Source of the DNA: Burkholderia anthina
Lineage (GTDB): Bacteria; Pseudomonadota; Gammaproteobacteria; Burkholderiales; Burkholderiaceae
Length of the DNA stretch: 64,000 nucleotides
Assembly: GCF_902498995.1 (NCBI RefSeq)
Contig: NZ_CABVLY010000021.1
Span: forward strand, 62,001-126,000
Direction of reading: 5' to 3'
Part shown: in pieces, positions 25,711 through 34,300 of the stretch
Layout of the letters: each line of letters starts with the position of its first letter
How positions within the stretch are numbered: position 1 is the first letter of the stretch
Program-made: the position numbers and the translations under genes
The notes under the pieces: model-generated
Database searches by the model: none
The model's input: the letters and a program-made list of their open reading frames with translations, nothing else
Told to the model about the DNA's origin: nothing

Positions 25711-25745
25711 AAAGCCCGACCGGCGTGAGCCGGTCGGGCTTTTTC
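25711..25745. terminator. Bidirectional terminator between pmbA and folA
   Basis: AGCCCGACCGGC (25713-25724) and its exact complement (25729-25740) around GTGA, with A-run before and T-run after. Confidence 0.92.
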
Positions 25746-25770
25746 ATTGTGCGTCGCGTCGCTTTGCGCG

Positions 25771-26271
25771 TCAGCCGTGCTTGCGCGCGTAGACGACGAA
25801 CGCATAGCCGAACGCGTTCGGCGCGGCAGCCTGGTGCGGGTCGCGCGACACTTCGTGCCAGTGCGCGGGATCGGGCGCCGGGAACGACGCGTCGCCGTCG
25901 AAATCCGCATCGATCTCGGTGACGACCAGCTTGTCCGCGAGCGCTAGGCCTTCCGTATAGAGCTGAGCCCCGCCGATCAGGAATGCTTCGGGCACGCCAT
26001 CGCGCGCGGCGAGCGCGAGCGCGTCGGCGAGGGACGTGACGGTGTCGCAGCCATCGAAGCGGCGCGCGGCGTCGCGTGTGACGACGATGTTGCGGCGGCC
26101 CGGCAGCGGTCGGCCGATCGACTCATGGGTTTTGCGGCCCATCACGATCGGCGCACCCATCGTCGTACGCTTGAAGAACGCGAGGTCTTCGGGAAGTTTC
26201 CAGGGCAACTGGTTGTCGCGGCCGATGATGCCGTTGCGGGCACGCGCGACGATCAGGGTCAACGTCGTCAT
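25771..26271 (-). CDS. folA: Dihydrofolate reductase
   Basis: 166 residues. It shows the DHFR signatures: LIVARARNGIIGRDNQLPWKLPEDL (given in two natural parts, with Asp/Glu-type site in LPEDLAFFK), IVMGRKTHESIGRPLPGRRNIVVTR (NADPH contact) and AFLIGGAQLYTEGL. It regenerates tetrahydrofolate, the trimethoprim target. thyA, the reaction that consumes the folate, lies 2.5 kb away on the other strand but not in the same operon. Confidence 0.96.
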   Translation of the reverse strand: MTTLTLIVARARNGIIGRDNQLPWKLPEDLAFFKRTTMGAPIVMGRKTHESIGRPLPGRRNIVVTRDAARRFDGCDTVTSLADALALAARDGVPEAFLIGGAQLYTEGLALADKLVVTEIDADFDGDASFPAPDPAHWHEVSRDPHQAAAPNAFGYAFVVYARKHG

Positions 26272-26392
26272 GAGAGTCGGGAAAGGGGAATCGGAACTGC
26301 GCCGATTCTACCGGAACGACGACCTGCGCCGGATTTGGCGCGGGAGGGCAGCGGTGTTCGTTTTCGGTCATCCGCGACGGCGATATCCCGAA

Positions 26393-26422
26393 CAAAAAGA
26401 GTGCCCGCCGGGGGACGGGCAC
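26393..26422 (-). terminator. Terminator of the small secreted-protein gene
   Basis: GTGCCCG (26401-26407) / CGGGCAC (26416-26422); read on the minus strand the stem is followed by TCTTTTTGTT. Confidence 0.75.
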
Positions 26423-26539
26423 GAAAAAGGTGCGCGTGGTTGCGTCGGCGATGCGGGACGCGATTCGGCATGCGTTCATCACGAACTCAATCGATATGCA
26501 ATCCTCATTGAATATCGGGTATGCGAAATCGCGTGCGCG

Positions 26540-26875
26540 TCATTGATGCAACTGGCTTCCTGCGCTTCCTGAGCCTCCTGCCATCGCGTGCCGCATGTCG
26601 CCGGGGCGTGGTGCGGGAATCGGCATCGGCAGCCGGGCAGGCGGTACGATTTCATCCCACAGTGTCACCGAGGACTTGTCGGAGGAAAGCGGTTGCGGCG
26701 CCGCGACGAACATGATGTCGAATTCGTCGTCCTGCCGTGCGTTCAGCGTGTTTTCGGCAAGCAGCGTCGCGCGATCAGGCGTCACGCTTTCGCCCGCGTA
26801 TGCCGGCATGAACGGGCCGCCCGCCGCGAGCGCAATCGCGGCGGGCATGAAAGAGAGAAAAAGGGCTTTTCGCAT
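26540..26875 (-). CDS. Small exported protein of unknown function
   Basis: 111 residues from ATG 26875, chosen because MRKALFLSFMPAAIALAAGGPFMPAYAGES is a convincing signal peptide (given across two parts; cleavage near AYA-GES). The mature 80 residues contain no domain I recognise: an acidic part with DDEFDIMFVAAPQPLSSD, then a proline-rich part (PARLPMPIPAPRPGD), then Gly/Ser. It is an independent unit with a terminator 120 bases downstream. Expression is therefore likely, but function is open. Confidence 0.6.
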   Translation of the reverse strand: MRKALFLSFMPAAIALAAGGPFMPAYAGESVTPDRATLLAENTLNARQDDEFDIMFVAAPQPLSSDKSSVTLWDEIVPPARLPMPIPAPRPGDMRHAMAGGSGSAGSQLHQ

Positions 26876-27377
26876 GGTCGGGCTCTCCGATCTGTTACCC
26901 ATCCAGCGAAATGCATGCCATCGCGCGAGGAGCGTTGTCGCATCAGCGACTCGTGCGTGAGCGTTGCGAATCATGGTCGAAAACGCTGAAAAATGTTTCA
27001 GGCATGAAACGAAGGGGCTCGGGAATACTGCGGATTCAATCGCCACGCTTCAAGGATGAAAATCGGCGCGTGTGTCGATACGGAAAGATGTCACTGCCCA
27101 CGTGCTATGTGCAGATGATTGACTTATATCGACAGCTGAGCGATTCGGCCGCTCGCCCATGTGCGCTGCAATTGGTTTGTCGTATTCGGCGCCTATAACT
27201 AAGCTGTCTTGATCAAAAAAATAACTGGACGCGAAACAAGCGCCGTCATCCGAGGCATGTCGTTGCCGCGTATGAACATGGCGAATCGAGCCGCTTCGGC
27301 TGACCCGATTTGATCCTTTTCGCACGTGATTTCGCGTGCGCGACAATCGTTAGACGGTTGATGAACGGGGTGTGCAT
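26876..27377. other. 502-base non-coding gap between divergent genes
   Basis: No open frame in this stretch looks like a protein. It is more A+T-rich than the genes around it, especially about 27050-27250 (for example GATCAAAAAAATAACTGG). It must hold the promoters of the small exported protein (minus) and the sigma-54 activator (plus). I could not identify a sigma-54 (GG-N10-GC type) site or a convincing -35/-10 pair. Confidence 0.5.
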
Positions 27378-28775
27378 ATGGGAGCCGAGCAGCGGCATGT
27401 GATCTATTTTTCGCGCGAACCGAACGACGCGTTGCGCGGACATTTCGACGAATGCGGATGGCGTGTCGATCTTGCGGAGACCGCACGCGACGTGCGGCGC
27501 GTCGTGCAGCACGGCGTCGCATCTGCCGGCCTGCTCGATTTTTCGCCGGGTTTCAGGCCCGCGGATCTGCGCGAACTCGAAGCGTGCCTGAGCATTCAGC
27601 ACATCGGCTGGATCGCTGCGACGCGGCGCGGCCAATTGCAGGATGCCACGCTGCGGCACCTGATTCGTGACTACTGCTTCGACTACGTGACGATGCCGTA
27701 CGAAACCGCGCGCATCGTCGAGACGGTCGGCCATGCGCACGGGATGGTCGCCCTGACGGATCCCGTGGCGTCGCCGGTCGGCGCCGGGCGTGCCGAAGGC
27801 GAGATGGTCGGCACCTGCGATGCGATGCTCGGGCTGTTCAAGACGATCCGGCGCGTCGCGACGACCGATGCACCGGTATTTATTTCCGGTGAATCGGGCA
27901 CGGGCAAGGAACTGACGGCCGTCGCGATTCACGAGCGCTCGTCGCGCGCGCACGCGCCGTTCGTCGCGATCAATTGCGGTGCCATCCCGTCGACGCTGCT
28001 GCAGGCCGAACTGTTCGGCTATGAGCGCGGTGCGTTTACGGGGGCGAATCAGCGCAAGATCGGCCGCGTCGAAGCCGCCAATGGCGGCACGCTGTTTCTC
28101 GACGAGATCGGCGACCTGCCGCTCGAAAGCCAGGCGAGCCTGCTGCGCTTCCTGCAGGAAGGCAAGATCGAGCGGCTCGGCGCGCACGTATCGGTGCCGG
28201 TCGACGTGCGCGTGATCTGCGCGACCCACGTGGACATGGAGGCCGCGCTGCGCGAAGGGCGTTTTCGCGAGGACCTGTTCCATCGCCTGTGCGTGCTGAA
28301 GATCGAGGAGCCGCCGCTGCGCGCGCGCGGCAAGGATATCGAGGTGCTGGCGCGCCACATGCTCGAGCGTTTCAAGGGCGATGCGCATCGCCGCCTGCGC
28401 GGTTTCTCGCCGGATGCGATCGCCGCGCTGTACGGCTATCCGTGGCCGGGCAACGTGCGCGAACTGATCAACCGCGTGCGCCGGGCAATCGTGATGTCCG
28501 AGGGCCGGATGATTACCGCGGCCGATCTCGAGCTGAACGAGTTCGCGATGCTCGCGCCCGTGTCGCTGACGGAGGCGCGGGAGGCGGCCGAACGGCAGGC
28601 GATCGAGCAGGCGCTGTTGCGGCATCGCGGTCGTTTTGCCGATGCCGCACGCGAACTCGGCGTGTCGCGCGTCACGCTCTACCGGCTGATGTGCGCGCAC
28701 GGAATGCGCGATCGCGGCGACACGCTGGCAGGGTTTTCGGCACCGTTGCCGGAGGTTCCGCGGCACGCTTGCTAA
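27378..28775 (+). CDS. Sigma-54-dependent activator with VpsR-like N-terminal domain (BerB-like)
   Basis: 465 residues from ATG 27378; a GTG two codons earlier is possible. Residues about 1-130 resemble the atypical receiver of VpsR. There is no standard phospho-acceptor pocket, and the region contains IYFSREPNDALRGHFDECGW and IGWIAATRRGQLQDATLRHL. The AAA+ domain follows: Walker A GESGTGKE (about 171), GAFTGA loop (about 218, intact, so sigma-54 contact is expected), Walker B GGTLFLDEIGDLP (about 236) and arginine finger FREDLFHRLCVL (about 296). The C-terminal Fis helix-turn-helix is DAARELGVSRVTLYRLM. VpsR and Burkholderia BerB bind cyclic di-GMP to switch on biofilm polysaccharide genes; whether this is that protein is inference. 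Confidence 0.85.
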   Translation: MGAEQRHVIYFSREPNDALRGHFDECGWRVDLAETARDVRRVVQHGVASAGLLDFSPGFRPADLRELEACLSIQHIGWIAATRRGQLQDATLRHLIRDYCFDYVTMPYETARIVETVGHAHGMVALTDPVASPVGAGRAEGEMVGTCDAMLGLFKTIRRVATTDAPVFISGESGTGKELTAVAIHERSSRAHAPFVAINCGAIPSTLLQAELFGYERGAFTGANQRKIGRVEAANGGTLFLDEIGDLPLESQASLLRFLQEGKIERLGAHVSVPVDVRVICATHVDMEAALREGRFREDLFHRLCVLKIEEPPLRARGKDIEVLARHMLERFKGDAHRRLRGFSPDAIAALYGYPWPGNVRELINRVRRAIVMSEGRMITAADLELNEFAMLAPVSLTEAREAAERQAIEQALLRHRGRFADAARELGVSRVTLYRLMCAHGMRDRGDTLAGFSAPLPEVPRHAC

Positions 28776-28816
28776 AATTGGCGGGTACGGCCGCCCTCGC
28801 GGCCGAAGGAACCCGC

Positions 28817-29788
28817 ATGAAACAGTACCTCGATCTCGTTCGCACCATCCTCGATACCGGCACCTGGCAGGAGAACCGCACGGGTATCCGCACCATCAGC
28901 ATGCCCGGTGCGATGCTGCGTTTCGATCTTCAGCAAGGTTTCCCGGCCGTCACGACCAAGAAGCTCGCGTTCAAGTCCGCGGTCGGCGAACTGGTCGGTT
29001 TCCTGCGCGCATCGCGCAGCGCGGCCGATTTCCGCGCGCTCGGCTGCAAGGTGTGGGACGCGAACGCGAACGACAATGCGCAGTGGCTCGCGAACCCGTA
29101 TCGCCAGGGCGTCGACGATCTGGGCGACGTGTACGGCGTGCAATGGCGCCAGTGGCCGGGCTACAAGGTGCTCGATGCAGGCGCGGACGCGCAGATCGCC
29201 GACGCGACGCGTCGCGGTTTCCGGATCGTCACGCGTTTCGACGAGGACGGTGCGCCGAAGGTGTTGTTGTACAAGGCGATCGACCAGTTGCGCCAGTGTC
29301 TCGACACGATCATGGAAAACCCGTCCGATCGCCGCATTCTGTTTCATGCATGGAATCCGGCGGTGCTCGATCAGATCGCGCTGCCCGCATGCCATCTGCT
29401 GTACCAGTTCCTGCCGAACGTCACGAAGCGCGAGATTTCGCTGTGCCTGTACATCCGCAGCAACGACGTCGGGCTCGGCACGCCGTTCAACCTGACCGAA
29501 GGGGCCGCCCTGCTGGCGCTGGTCGGCCGGCTGACGGGCTATACGCCGCGCTGGTTCACGTATTTCATCGGCGACGCGCACATCTACGAGAATCAGCTCG
29601 ACATGCTGCAGCGGCAGCTCACGCGCGAGCCGTACGAGAGCCCGCGGCTCGAGATCGCCGAGCGCGTGCCGGAGTACGCGAAGACGGGCGTGTATGCGCC
29701 TGAATGGCTCGAGCAGATCGAACCGTCCGATTTCTCGCTCGTCGGCTATCGGCACCATGAGCCGCTGACCGCGCCGATGGCGGTCTGA
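28817..29788 (+). CDS. thyA: Thymidylate synthase
   Basis: 323 residues from ATG 28817 (ribosome site GAAGGA). It has YLDLVRTILDTGTWQENRTG at the start, FPAVTTKKLAFKSAVGEL, the active-site LPACHLLYQF (catalytic Cys about 191), RSNDVGLGTPFNLTEGA and HIYENQLDML. It makes dTMP from dUMP with methylene-tetrahydrofolate. It is longer than the 264-residue E. coli enzyme because of an insertion between about residues 85 and 145, which is usual for this ThyA subgroup. It lies 41 bases after the sigma-54 activator gene, followed by a hairpin terminator. Confidence 0.96.
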   Translation: MKQYLDLVRTILDTGTWQENRTGIRTISMPGAMLRFDLQQGFPAVTTKKLAFKSAVGELVGFLRASRSAADFRALGCKVWDANANDNAQWLANPYRQGVDDLGDVYGVQWRQWPGYKVLDAGADAQIADATRRGFRIVTRFDEDGAPKVLLYKAIDQLRQCLDTIMENPSDRRILFHAWNPAVLDQIALPACHLLYQFLPNVTKREISLCLYIRSNDVGLGTPFNLTEGAALLALVGRLTGYTPRWFTYFIGDAHIYENQLDMLQRQLTREPYESPRLEIAERVPEYAKTGVYAPEWLEQIEPSDFSLVGYRHHEPLTAPMAV

Positions 29789-29833
29789 CAACCGCCGGCG
29801 CGGAACACGCGATTCCCGCCCGGCAGCAGGATG

Positions 29834-29872
29834 AAGGCCCGACCGGCATCGCCCGGCCGGGCCTTTGCGTTT
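29834..29872 (+). terminator. Probable terminator of thyA
   Basis: AAGGCCCGACCGG (29834-29846) pairs with CCGGCCGGGCCTT (29853-29865) with one mismatch, followed by a T-containing tail (TGCGTTTTAT). Confidence 0.6.
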
Positions 29873-29885
29873 TATCGGACGACGG

Positions 29886-32393
29886 TTACGGACGGCGGTG
29901 TTCCTCGTGACCGCCGGCCGGCGGATTGCCGTGGCGCGGCGCTTCGACGTGCGGTGCCGGCTGCGGCCGCGGTTCCATGTGCGGCGCGGGCATCGATGGC
30001 CGCGGTTCCATGTGCGGTGCCGGCGGCTGCGGTCGCGGCACGGGATGCACGGCGGGCGCAGGCGGGCGGTACTCGTTCACGCGCGGCGGCGCGACTTCGT
30101 GACGCGGTGCCGGTTGCGCGAATTCGGGGCGTGGCTGCGGTGTGGGAACTGCCCGCTCCGGTCGCGGTTGCGAATGCTGGGCCGGCGCCGCGAAATCGGG
30201 GCGCGGCCGCGGTTGCGGAATTTGCGCGGTCGTGTCGAGTCGCGGTTGCGGCAACGCGCGCGGCATCTCCTGGCGCATGCCGGATTGGGTGCCCGGTGTG
30301 TTTTCCGGATGCGGCACCGGCGCCGCGCTGCGCACGGGCGGCAGCGCGTTCTGTCCCGCCGCGTGCAGTGCGGTCGGCGGCGTCGGGCGCTGACGCTCCA
30401 TGGGCGTATGCGGTTGCATCCAGGCGGGCGCCGGCGTGGCGGCCGCATGCGGGGTGCCGCGTTCGTCCGGACCGTTGCCGGCCGTCGGCGGATGCGGAAC
30501 GGTGTTGCCGGGCGCGAATGCCGGATGCGGGGTCTCGCGGCCCGGCTGCTGCGGTGTGCCGCCGTTGGCAAAGCGCGCTGCATCGGGTGCCGCACCGTTC
30601 TCGGGCCGCGCAACGTTCGCCATGACCTGCATCGGCATACCCGGCCGCGCGGCCGGTGCCTGAGCCTGGATCTGGGCCGGCTGGCCTTCGCGCGGCGCGT
30701 GAGCCGGCTGCACGACGGGGCCGTGCGGATTCACGAGCTGCACGTTGCGCATCGCCCATGCGCCGCCTTTCGGATCGCCCGGCACGTGGACTTGGCGCGC
30801 CGTATAGTCGGACGGTACGGTCGTCTTCACGACCGGCGCACCCGCGCCCGGCACGTGCTCGCCTTGCCGGGCGAGATGCGCGGCGGCCTGGTCGCGATAG
30901 GCGGCCGGGACGGCCGGATTCCGGGTCGCGACGAACGGGTGCTGTCCGATCGCCGCCGGCGGACGGTAGCTGGCGGTGCGCAGTGCTCCGGTAAAGCTCT
31001 GGCGCACCGGCGCGATGCCGGGCGTACCGGGCATCACGTGTGCATTGCGCCATTGCCGCGGATCGACGTGCTGCGAGAAGTGCGCGACAGGCTGGCCGTG
31101 CACGAACGCCGACGCCGGCACGGCCGTGATCGCATGCGGCGCGCGGAAGTTCACGTACGTCTTGTTGATGTTGGTGATGTTCGTCACGTTGACGGTCTTG
31201 TTCACCGTGACGTTGTTCACCACGATGTTCCGGTTCACGCGATCGTAGTAATGCGGACTCCAGCCGCCCCAGCCCGGATGCCACGCTTCGCCCGGGCCGA
31301 GCGCGAACCATGCGCAGCCGGCCGCCGCGACGCCGCCGACTGTCAGCGCGACGCGCCAGTCGGGGCCACCACCACCGCCCACGAACGCGACGAGTGCCGG
31401 GGCGTAGACGGGCGGCTGGCTGACGGCCATCGTGCCGGGCACCCACGCCCAACTGTCGTCGACATAGGCCCAGCGGCCGTAGTGATATGGCGCGAAGCCC
31501 CACGGGGCGTCGTCGACCCACGTCCAGCCCCACGGCGCCTGCCAGATCCAGTGCCCGTCGTGATAGGGCGCCCAGTCGGCCGGCGTGTCGTTCGGCACCC
31601 AGACCGCGCCGTAATTCGGGGTTTCCCGCCATGTGCCGTTCGCGTCGAGATCCTGATAGCCGGGGATGTCGCGCGACACGTAGCGGGCCGACACCGAGCG
31701 CTCCTCGGCCGCGTCGCGGCTGGCGGCCCACTGGTCGAGCGCATCGGGGCCGGGCGCCGCCGACTGCTGCGCGACCCGCAGGTCGGTGCCGGTGAACACG
31801 ACCTGCTGCCCGGCCGACAGCGGATACTGCCCGTTGCTGCCGTAGACGGTCGCCGTGCCGCTGCGTACGGTCACCGTCGTGCTCGTGCCGTTCGGCGCGA
31901 CGTCGACGCGATAGTCGCCGGGGCCGCCGATGCCGAGCGCGAGGTTGGGCGTGTCGATTTCATACGAGCCACCAGGCGGCAGCTCGCGCACGTGCGTCGA
32001 TACTGTGCCGAGGCCGACCTTGAGCTGGGTCGTCGTGTCGTCCAGGTTCAGCACGGACAGGCTCGTCGATGCACCGAGCCGCACGGCCGTCGAGCCGATG
32101 TGCAGCTCCGAGCGTGCGTCGGCGTCGTTCCACAATTGATCGCCGGTGGTCAGCGGCCGGTTCACGGCGGCGTACGACCACGTGTCGGTGCCTGCAGGCT
32201 CCGTCGTCACCGCGCCCGACAGGTAGTTGAGCCGGGCGACGCGCCCGGGTGGGTCGCCGCCCGTTTGCCGGGGAGCGGCCGCATACGGCGCCGCGGCGGT
32301 CGATTGCGCGAATGCGGGGGGCACGGTAGCCAGCGCGACGCACGCGAGCAGGGTGCAGCGGGCGGTTCGCTTCAGCTTGAACAGGGAGGCCAT
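29886..32393 (-). CDS. Large exported FecR-domain, Trp-rich and proline-rich protein
   Basis: 835 residues. A signal peptide (RTARCTLLACVALATVPPAFA, ending about residue 29) is followed by a FecR-like beta domain (about 50-200: RVARLNYLSGAVTTEPAG, GDQLWNDADARSELHIGS). A Trp/Tyr-rich module comes next (about 240-330: GTWRETPNYGAVWVPN, WAPYHDGHWIWQAPWGWTWV, HYGRWAYVDDSWAWVPG), like the DUF6600 region of FecR-containing secreted proteins. Then come Asn/Val repeats (VNNVTVNKTVNVTNITNIN). The last 330 residues are low-complexity Pro/Ala/His/Gln with PRPxPAPHMEPRP-type repeats. It is probably periplasmic or surface-exposed with an unknown role. It is not linked to an iron-signalling sigma factor here, so it is not a classical FecR. 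Confidence 0.7.
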   Translation of the reverse strand: MASLFKLKRTARCTLLACVALATVPPAFAQSTAAAPYAAAPRQTGGDPPGRVARLNYLSGAVTTEPAGTDTWSYAAVNRPLTTGDQLWNDADARSELHIGSTAVRLGASTSLSVLNLDDTTTQLKVGLGTVSTHVRELPPGGSYEIDTPNLALGIGGPGDYRVDVAPNGTSTTVTVRSGTATVYGSNGQYPLSAGQQVVFTGTDLRVAQQSAAPGPDALDQWAASRDAAEERSVSARYVSRDIPGYQDLDANGTWRETPNYGAVWVPNDTPADWAPYHDGHWIWQAPWGWTWVDDAPWGFAPYHYGRWAYVDDSWAWVPGTMAVSQPPVYAPALVAFVGGGGGPDWRVALTVGGVAAAGCAWFALGPGEAWHPGWGGWSPHYYDRVNRNIVVNNVTVNKTVNVTNITNINKTYVNFRAPHAITAVPASAFVHGQPVAHFSQHVDPRQWRNAHVMPGTPGIAPVRQSFTGALRTASYRPPAAIGQHPFVATRNPAVPAAYRDQAAAHLARQGEHVPGAGAPVVKTTVPSDYTARQVHVPGDPKGGAWAMRNVQLVNPHGPVVQPAHAPREGQPAQIQAQAPAARPGMPMQVMANVARPENGAAPDAARFANGGTPQQPGRETPHPAFAPGNTVPHPPTAGNGPDERGTPHAAATPAPAWMQPHTPMERQRPTPPTALHAAGQNALPPVRSAAPVPHPENTPGTQSGMRQEMPRALPQPRLDTTAQIPQPRPRPDFAAPAQHSQPRPERAVPTPQPRPEFAQPAPRHEVAPPRVNEYRPPAPAVHPVPRPQPPAPHMEPRPSMPAPHMEPRPQPAPHVEAPRHGNPPAGGHEEHRRP

Positions 32394-32553
32394 GTTGAGC
32401 GTCTTGTCGTAGGCGCGGCGCGTCGATTCGTGCCGTCCAGTTCACAATATCCGCTCGGCCTGTTTCAATGCTCGGTGTTTTGTAAGGCGAATGGCTCGCG
32501 ATGTAACAAAACCTGTCCATCGCGCGCCGCTGTCGTGCGGCGCAAGGCGCGTG

Positions 32554-33267
32554 TCAAACGGACGTAAGCCACCCGTCGAAAATCTGCTGGCCGGGCACGG
32601 TGACGCGCAGCACGCGCGGTCGCGCGGTGCGCTCGATCCAGCCGTGCGCGCAGAAGCTGTCGAGCAGCGCTGCACCGAGTGCGCCGCCGAGATGTGCGCG
32701 GCGCTCGCTCCAGTCGAGACAGCCGCATGCGAAGCGGCGCCGGCGCGCGCGTTGCTGCTCGACATCGATGCCCCAGCGCGCGAGCGCCTGCGTGCCGAGC
32801 TCGGTGGTCTCGATCTCGTCGCCGTTTGCCTGCAGCCAGCCGCGCGCGGTGAGCCCGTCGAAGATCCGGACCGCAAGTTCGCCGGCCATGTGGTCGTAGC
32901 AGGTGCGCGCATAGCGCAACTCTGCCGGCACTGTGCGCGATGGCGGCGGCACCGGGCGATGCGGGGCTGCCGCGCGGGCGACGTTCGCGAGCGCTTCGAG
33001 CGACGCCGCGATGTCGGCCGACGCGAGCCGGTAGTAGCGGTGCCGGCCGCGCACGTCGAGCGCGAGCAGGCCGCCTTCGGTCAGGCGGGCGAGGTGCGCA
33101 CTCGCGGCGGACGGTGACAGCCCCGCGATCATCGTCAGTTCCCCGGCCGGCCGTGCGCTGCCGTCCATCAGCACCCACAGCATCGCGGCGCGCCCCGGAT
33201 CCGCGATCAGCGCGCCGATGCGGCTCAGGCCCGGAAAGTGGTGGTCGTCTTGGTCGGTCATCGTCAT
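32554..33267 (-). CDS. ArsR-like winged-helix transcriptional regulator
   Basis: 237 residues from ATG 33267 (a second ATG at 33261 is also possible). The N-terminal 100 residues form a winged helix: RIGALIADPGRAAMLWVLMDG, ELTMIAGLSPSAASAHLARLTEGGLL and VRGRHRYYRLASADIAASLE. The C-terminal half has a Cys-containing region (RRFACGCLDWSERRAHLGGALGAALL) seen in longer ArsR-type regulators. Whether it senses metal, redox or a small molecule is not evident. Stand-alone gene. Confidence 0.82.
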   Translation of the reverse strand: MTMTDQDDHHFPGLSRIGALIADPGRAAMLWVLMDGSARPAGELTMIAGLSPSAASAHLARLTEGGLLALDVRGRHRYYRLASADIAASLEALANVARAAAPHRPVPPPSRTVPAELRYARTCYDHMAGELAVRIFDGLTARGWLQANGDEIETTELGTQALARWGIDVEQQRARRRRFACGCLDWSERRAHLGGALGAALLDSFCAHGWIERTARPRVLRVTVPGQQIFDGWLTSV

Positions 33268-33453
33268 GTCTCGTCTGGCGGGATGACTGCAGTGTAGGTG
33301 CTGAGCGCATTCGATGTTTCGCGTTCGGGTGAAATGTCGGATGCAGTGGGGCGGTGCCGCAGCGTCGCGGCGGGCCGGACTGCGGCCGCCGGCCGTGCAC
33401 GCGTAGAATGGCCGGACGCGGCGGCAGTGGGCCGCCGGATGCGACGCGATGCA

Positions 33454-33597
33454 ATGATGAAGACGATTTTCTGCCTGTTGGCGGTCGCGCTGGTCTGCGC
33501 GGCCTGTGCGCAGGGCGGCGCGGGTGCCGCCGGCGAGCGGGGCGGCAGCCTCGAGATGTACGGGACGATCGATCAGGGAATCACGGTGCGCCGCTGA
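33454..33597 (+). CDS. Mini-ORF resembling the N-terminus of a porin
   Basis: 47 residues from ATG 33454 (or 33457). A signal-like start (MMKTIFCLLAVALVCAACAQ) is followed after a Gly/Ala linker by SLEMYGTIDQGITVRR and a stop. The last part resembles the first strand of Burkholderia general porins (VTLYGxxDxGITY). It could be a degraded porin start, a deliberate short secreted peptide, or chance. There is no strong ribosome site, but a TAGAAT box lies about 45 bases upstream. Confidence 0.4.
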   Translation: MMKTIFCLLAVALVCAACAQGGAGAAGERGGSLEMYGTIDQGITVRR

Positions 33598-33742
33598 CGG
33601 GCGCCGGTTTCCGGCGAGCATTCCCGCGTCAGCGCGCGGTTGTGCGTGCGACGCCCGCCGCGTGGCGCGTATTGCGACGCGTTGCCGCAGTGCAACGTAT
33701 AATGCGCCGATTGCAGCGCCCCCGCCGCCTGGAGCCCACAAG

Positions 33743-34255
33743 ATGTCCCGACCGTCCCCCGTACCGGCCGCCCTCGACCGCACTGAAACCGTATTCCGCT
33801 TCCTTGCCGAGCCGTCGTCCGTGAATTTCGGCGGCAAGGTGCATGGCGGCGCGCTGATGAAGTGGATCGACGAGGTCGCGTATGCATGCGCGGCGGTCTG
33901 GTCGAGCCGCTACTGCGTGACGGTCAGCGTCGGCAACATCCGCTTCCAGCGTCCGATCCTCGTCGGCAACCTCGTCGAACTGAAGGCGCGCGTCGTTGCG
34001 ACGGGCCGCACCAGCATGCACATCCACGTGTCCGTGCATGCCGGCGATCCGAAGGGCGGCGTGCTGCGTCAGACGACCGATTGCCTCGTCGTGTTCGTCG
34101 CGGTCGACGAGAACGGCAACCCGGTGCCGGTGCCGCCGTTCGTGCCCGAGACCGACGAGCAGAAAGTGCTCGCGAAATATGCGGCCGACGTGCGTGCCGC
34201 GCTCGACAAGATCGTCGAGATGAAGCCCGAGGAAGTGGCGAAGGGCACGGTCTGA
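33743..34255 (+). CDS. Acyl-CoA thioesterase, hotdog fold (YciA/BACH type)
   Basis: 170 residues from ATG 33743. The hotdog motif is NFGGKVHGGALMKWIDEVAYACA (given in two natural parts), with the conserved Asn, Gly and Asp of the acyl-CoA hydrolase family. VSVGNIRFQRPILVGNLVELKARVVATG and TSMHIHVSVHAGD follow. It hydrolyses acyl-CoA thioesters in the cytoplasm; chain preference is unknown. A C-terminal helical tail carries KVLAKYAADVRAAL. Convergent with fumC. Confidence 0.88.
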   Translation: MSRPSPVPAALDRTETVFRFLAEPSSVNFGGKVHGGALMKWIDEVAYACAAVWSSRYCVTVSVGNIRFQRPILVGNLVELKARVVATGRTSMHIHVSVHAGDPKGGVLRQTTDCLVVFVAVDENGNPVPVPPFVPETDEQKVLAKYAADVRAALDKIVEMKPEEVAKGTV

Positions 34256-34300
34256 CACCCACGGGCGCCGCGCGTTCGCGCCGCGCCCGTCATCGCGTGA

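Noticed and set aside
25771..29788. folA-thyA operon
   Set aside because: The two genes are on opposite strands and separated by two other genes, so they are not cotranscribed.
29865..32567. A 900-residue plus-strand frame opposite the FecR/proline-rich gene
   Set aside because: Shadow frame with Arg/His/Gly bias. The minus-strand frame has a signal peptide and domain structure, so it is the real gene.
34262..34290. Terminator between the thioesterase and fumC genes
   Set aside because: A GC-rich imperfect hairpin is present, but neither strand has a T-run, so I do not call it.
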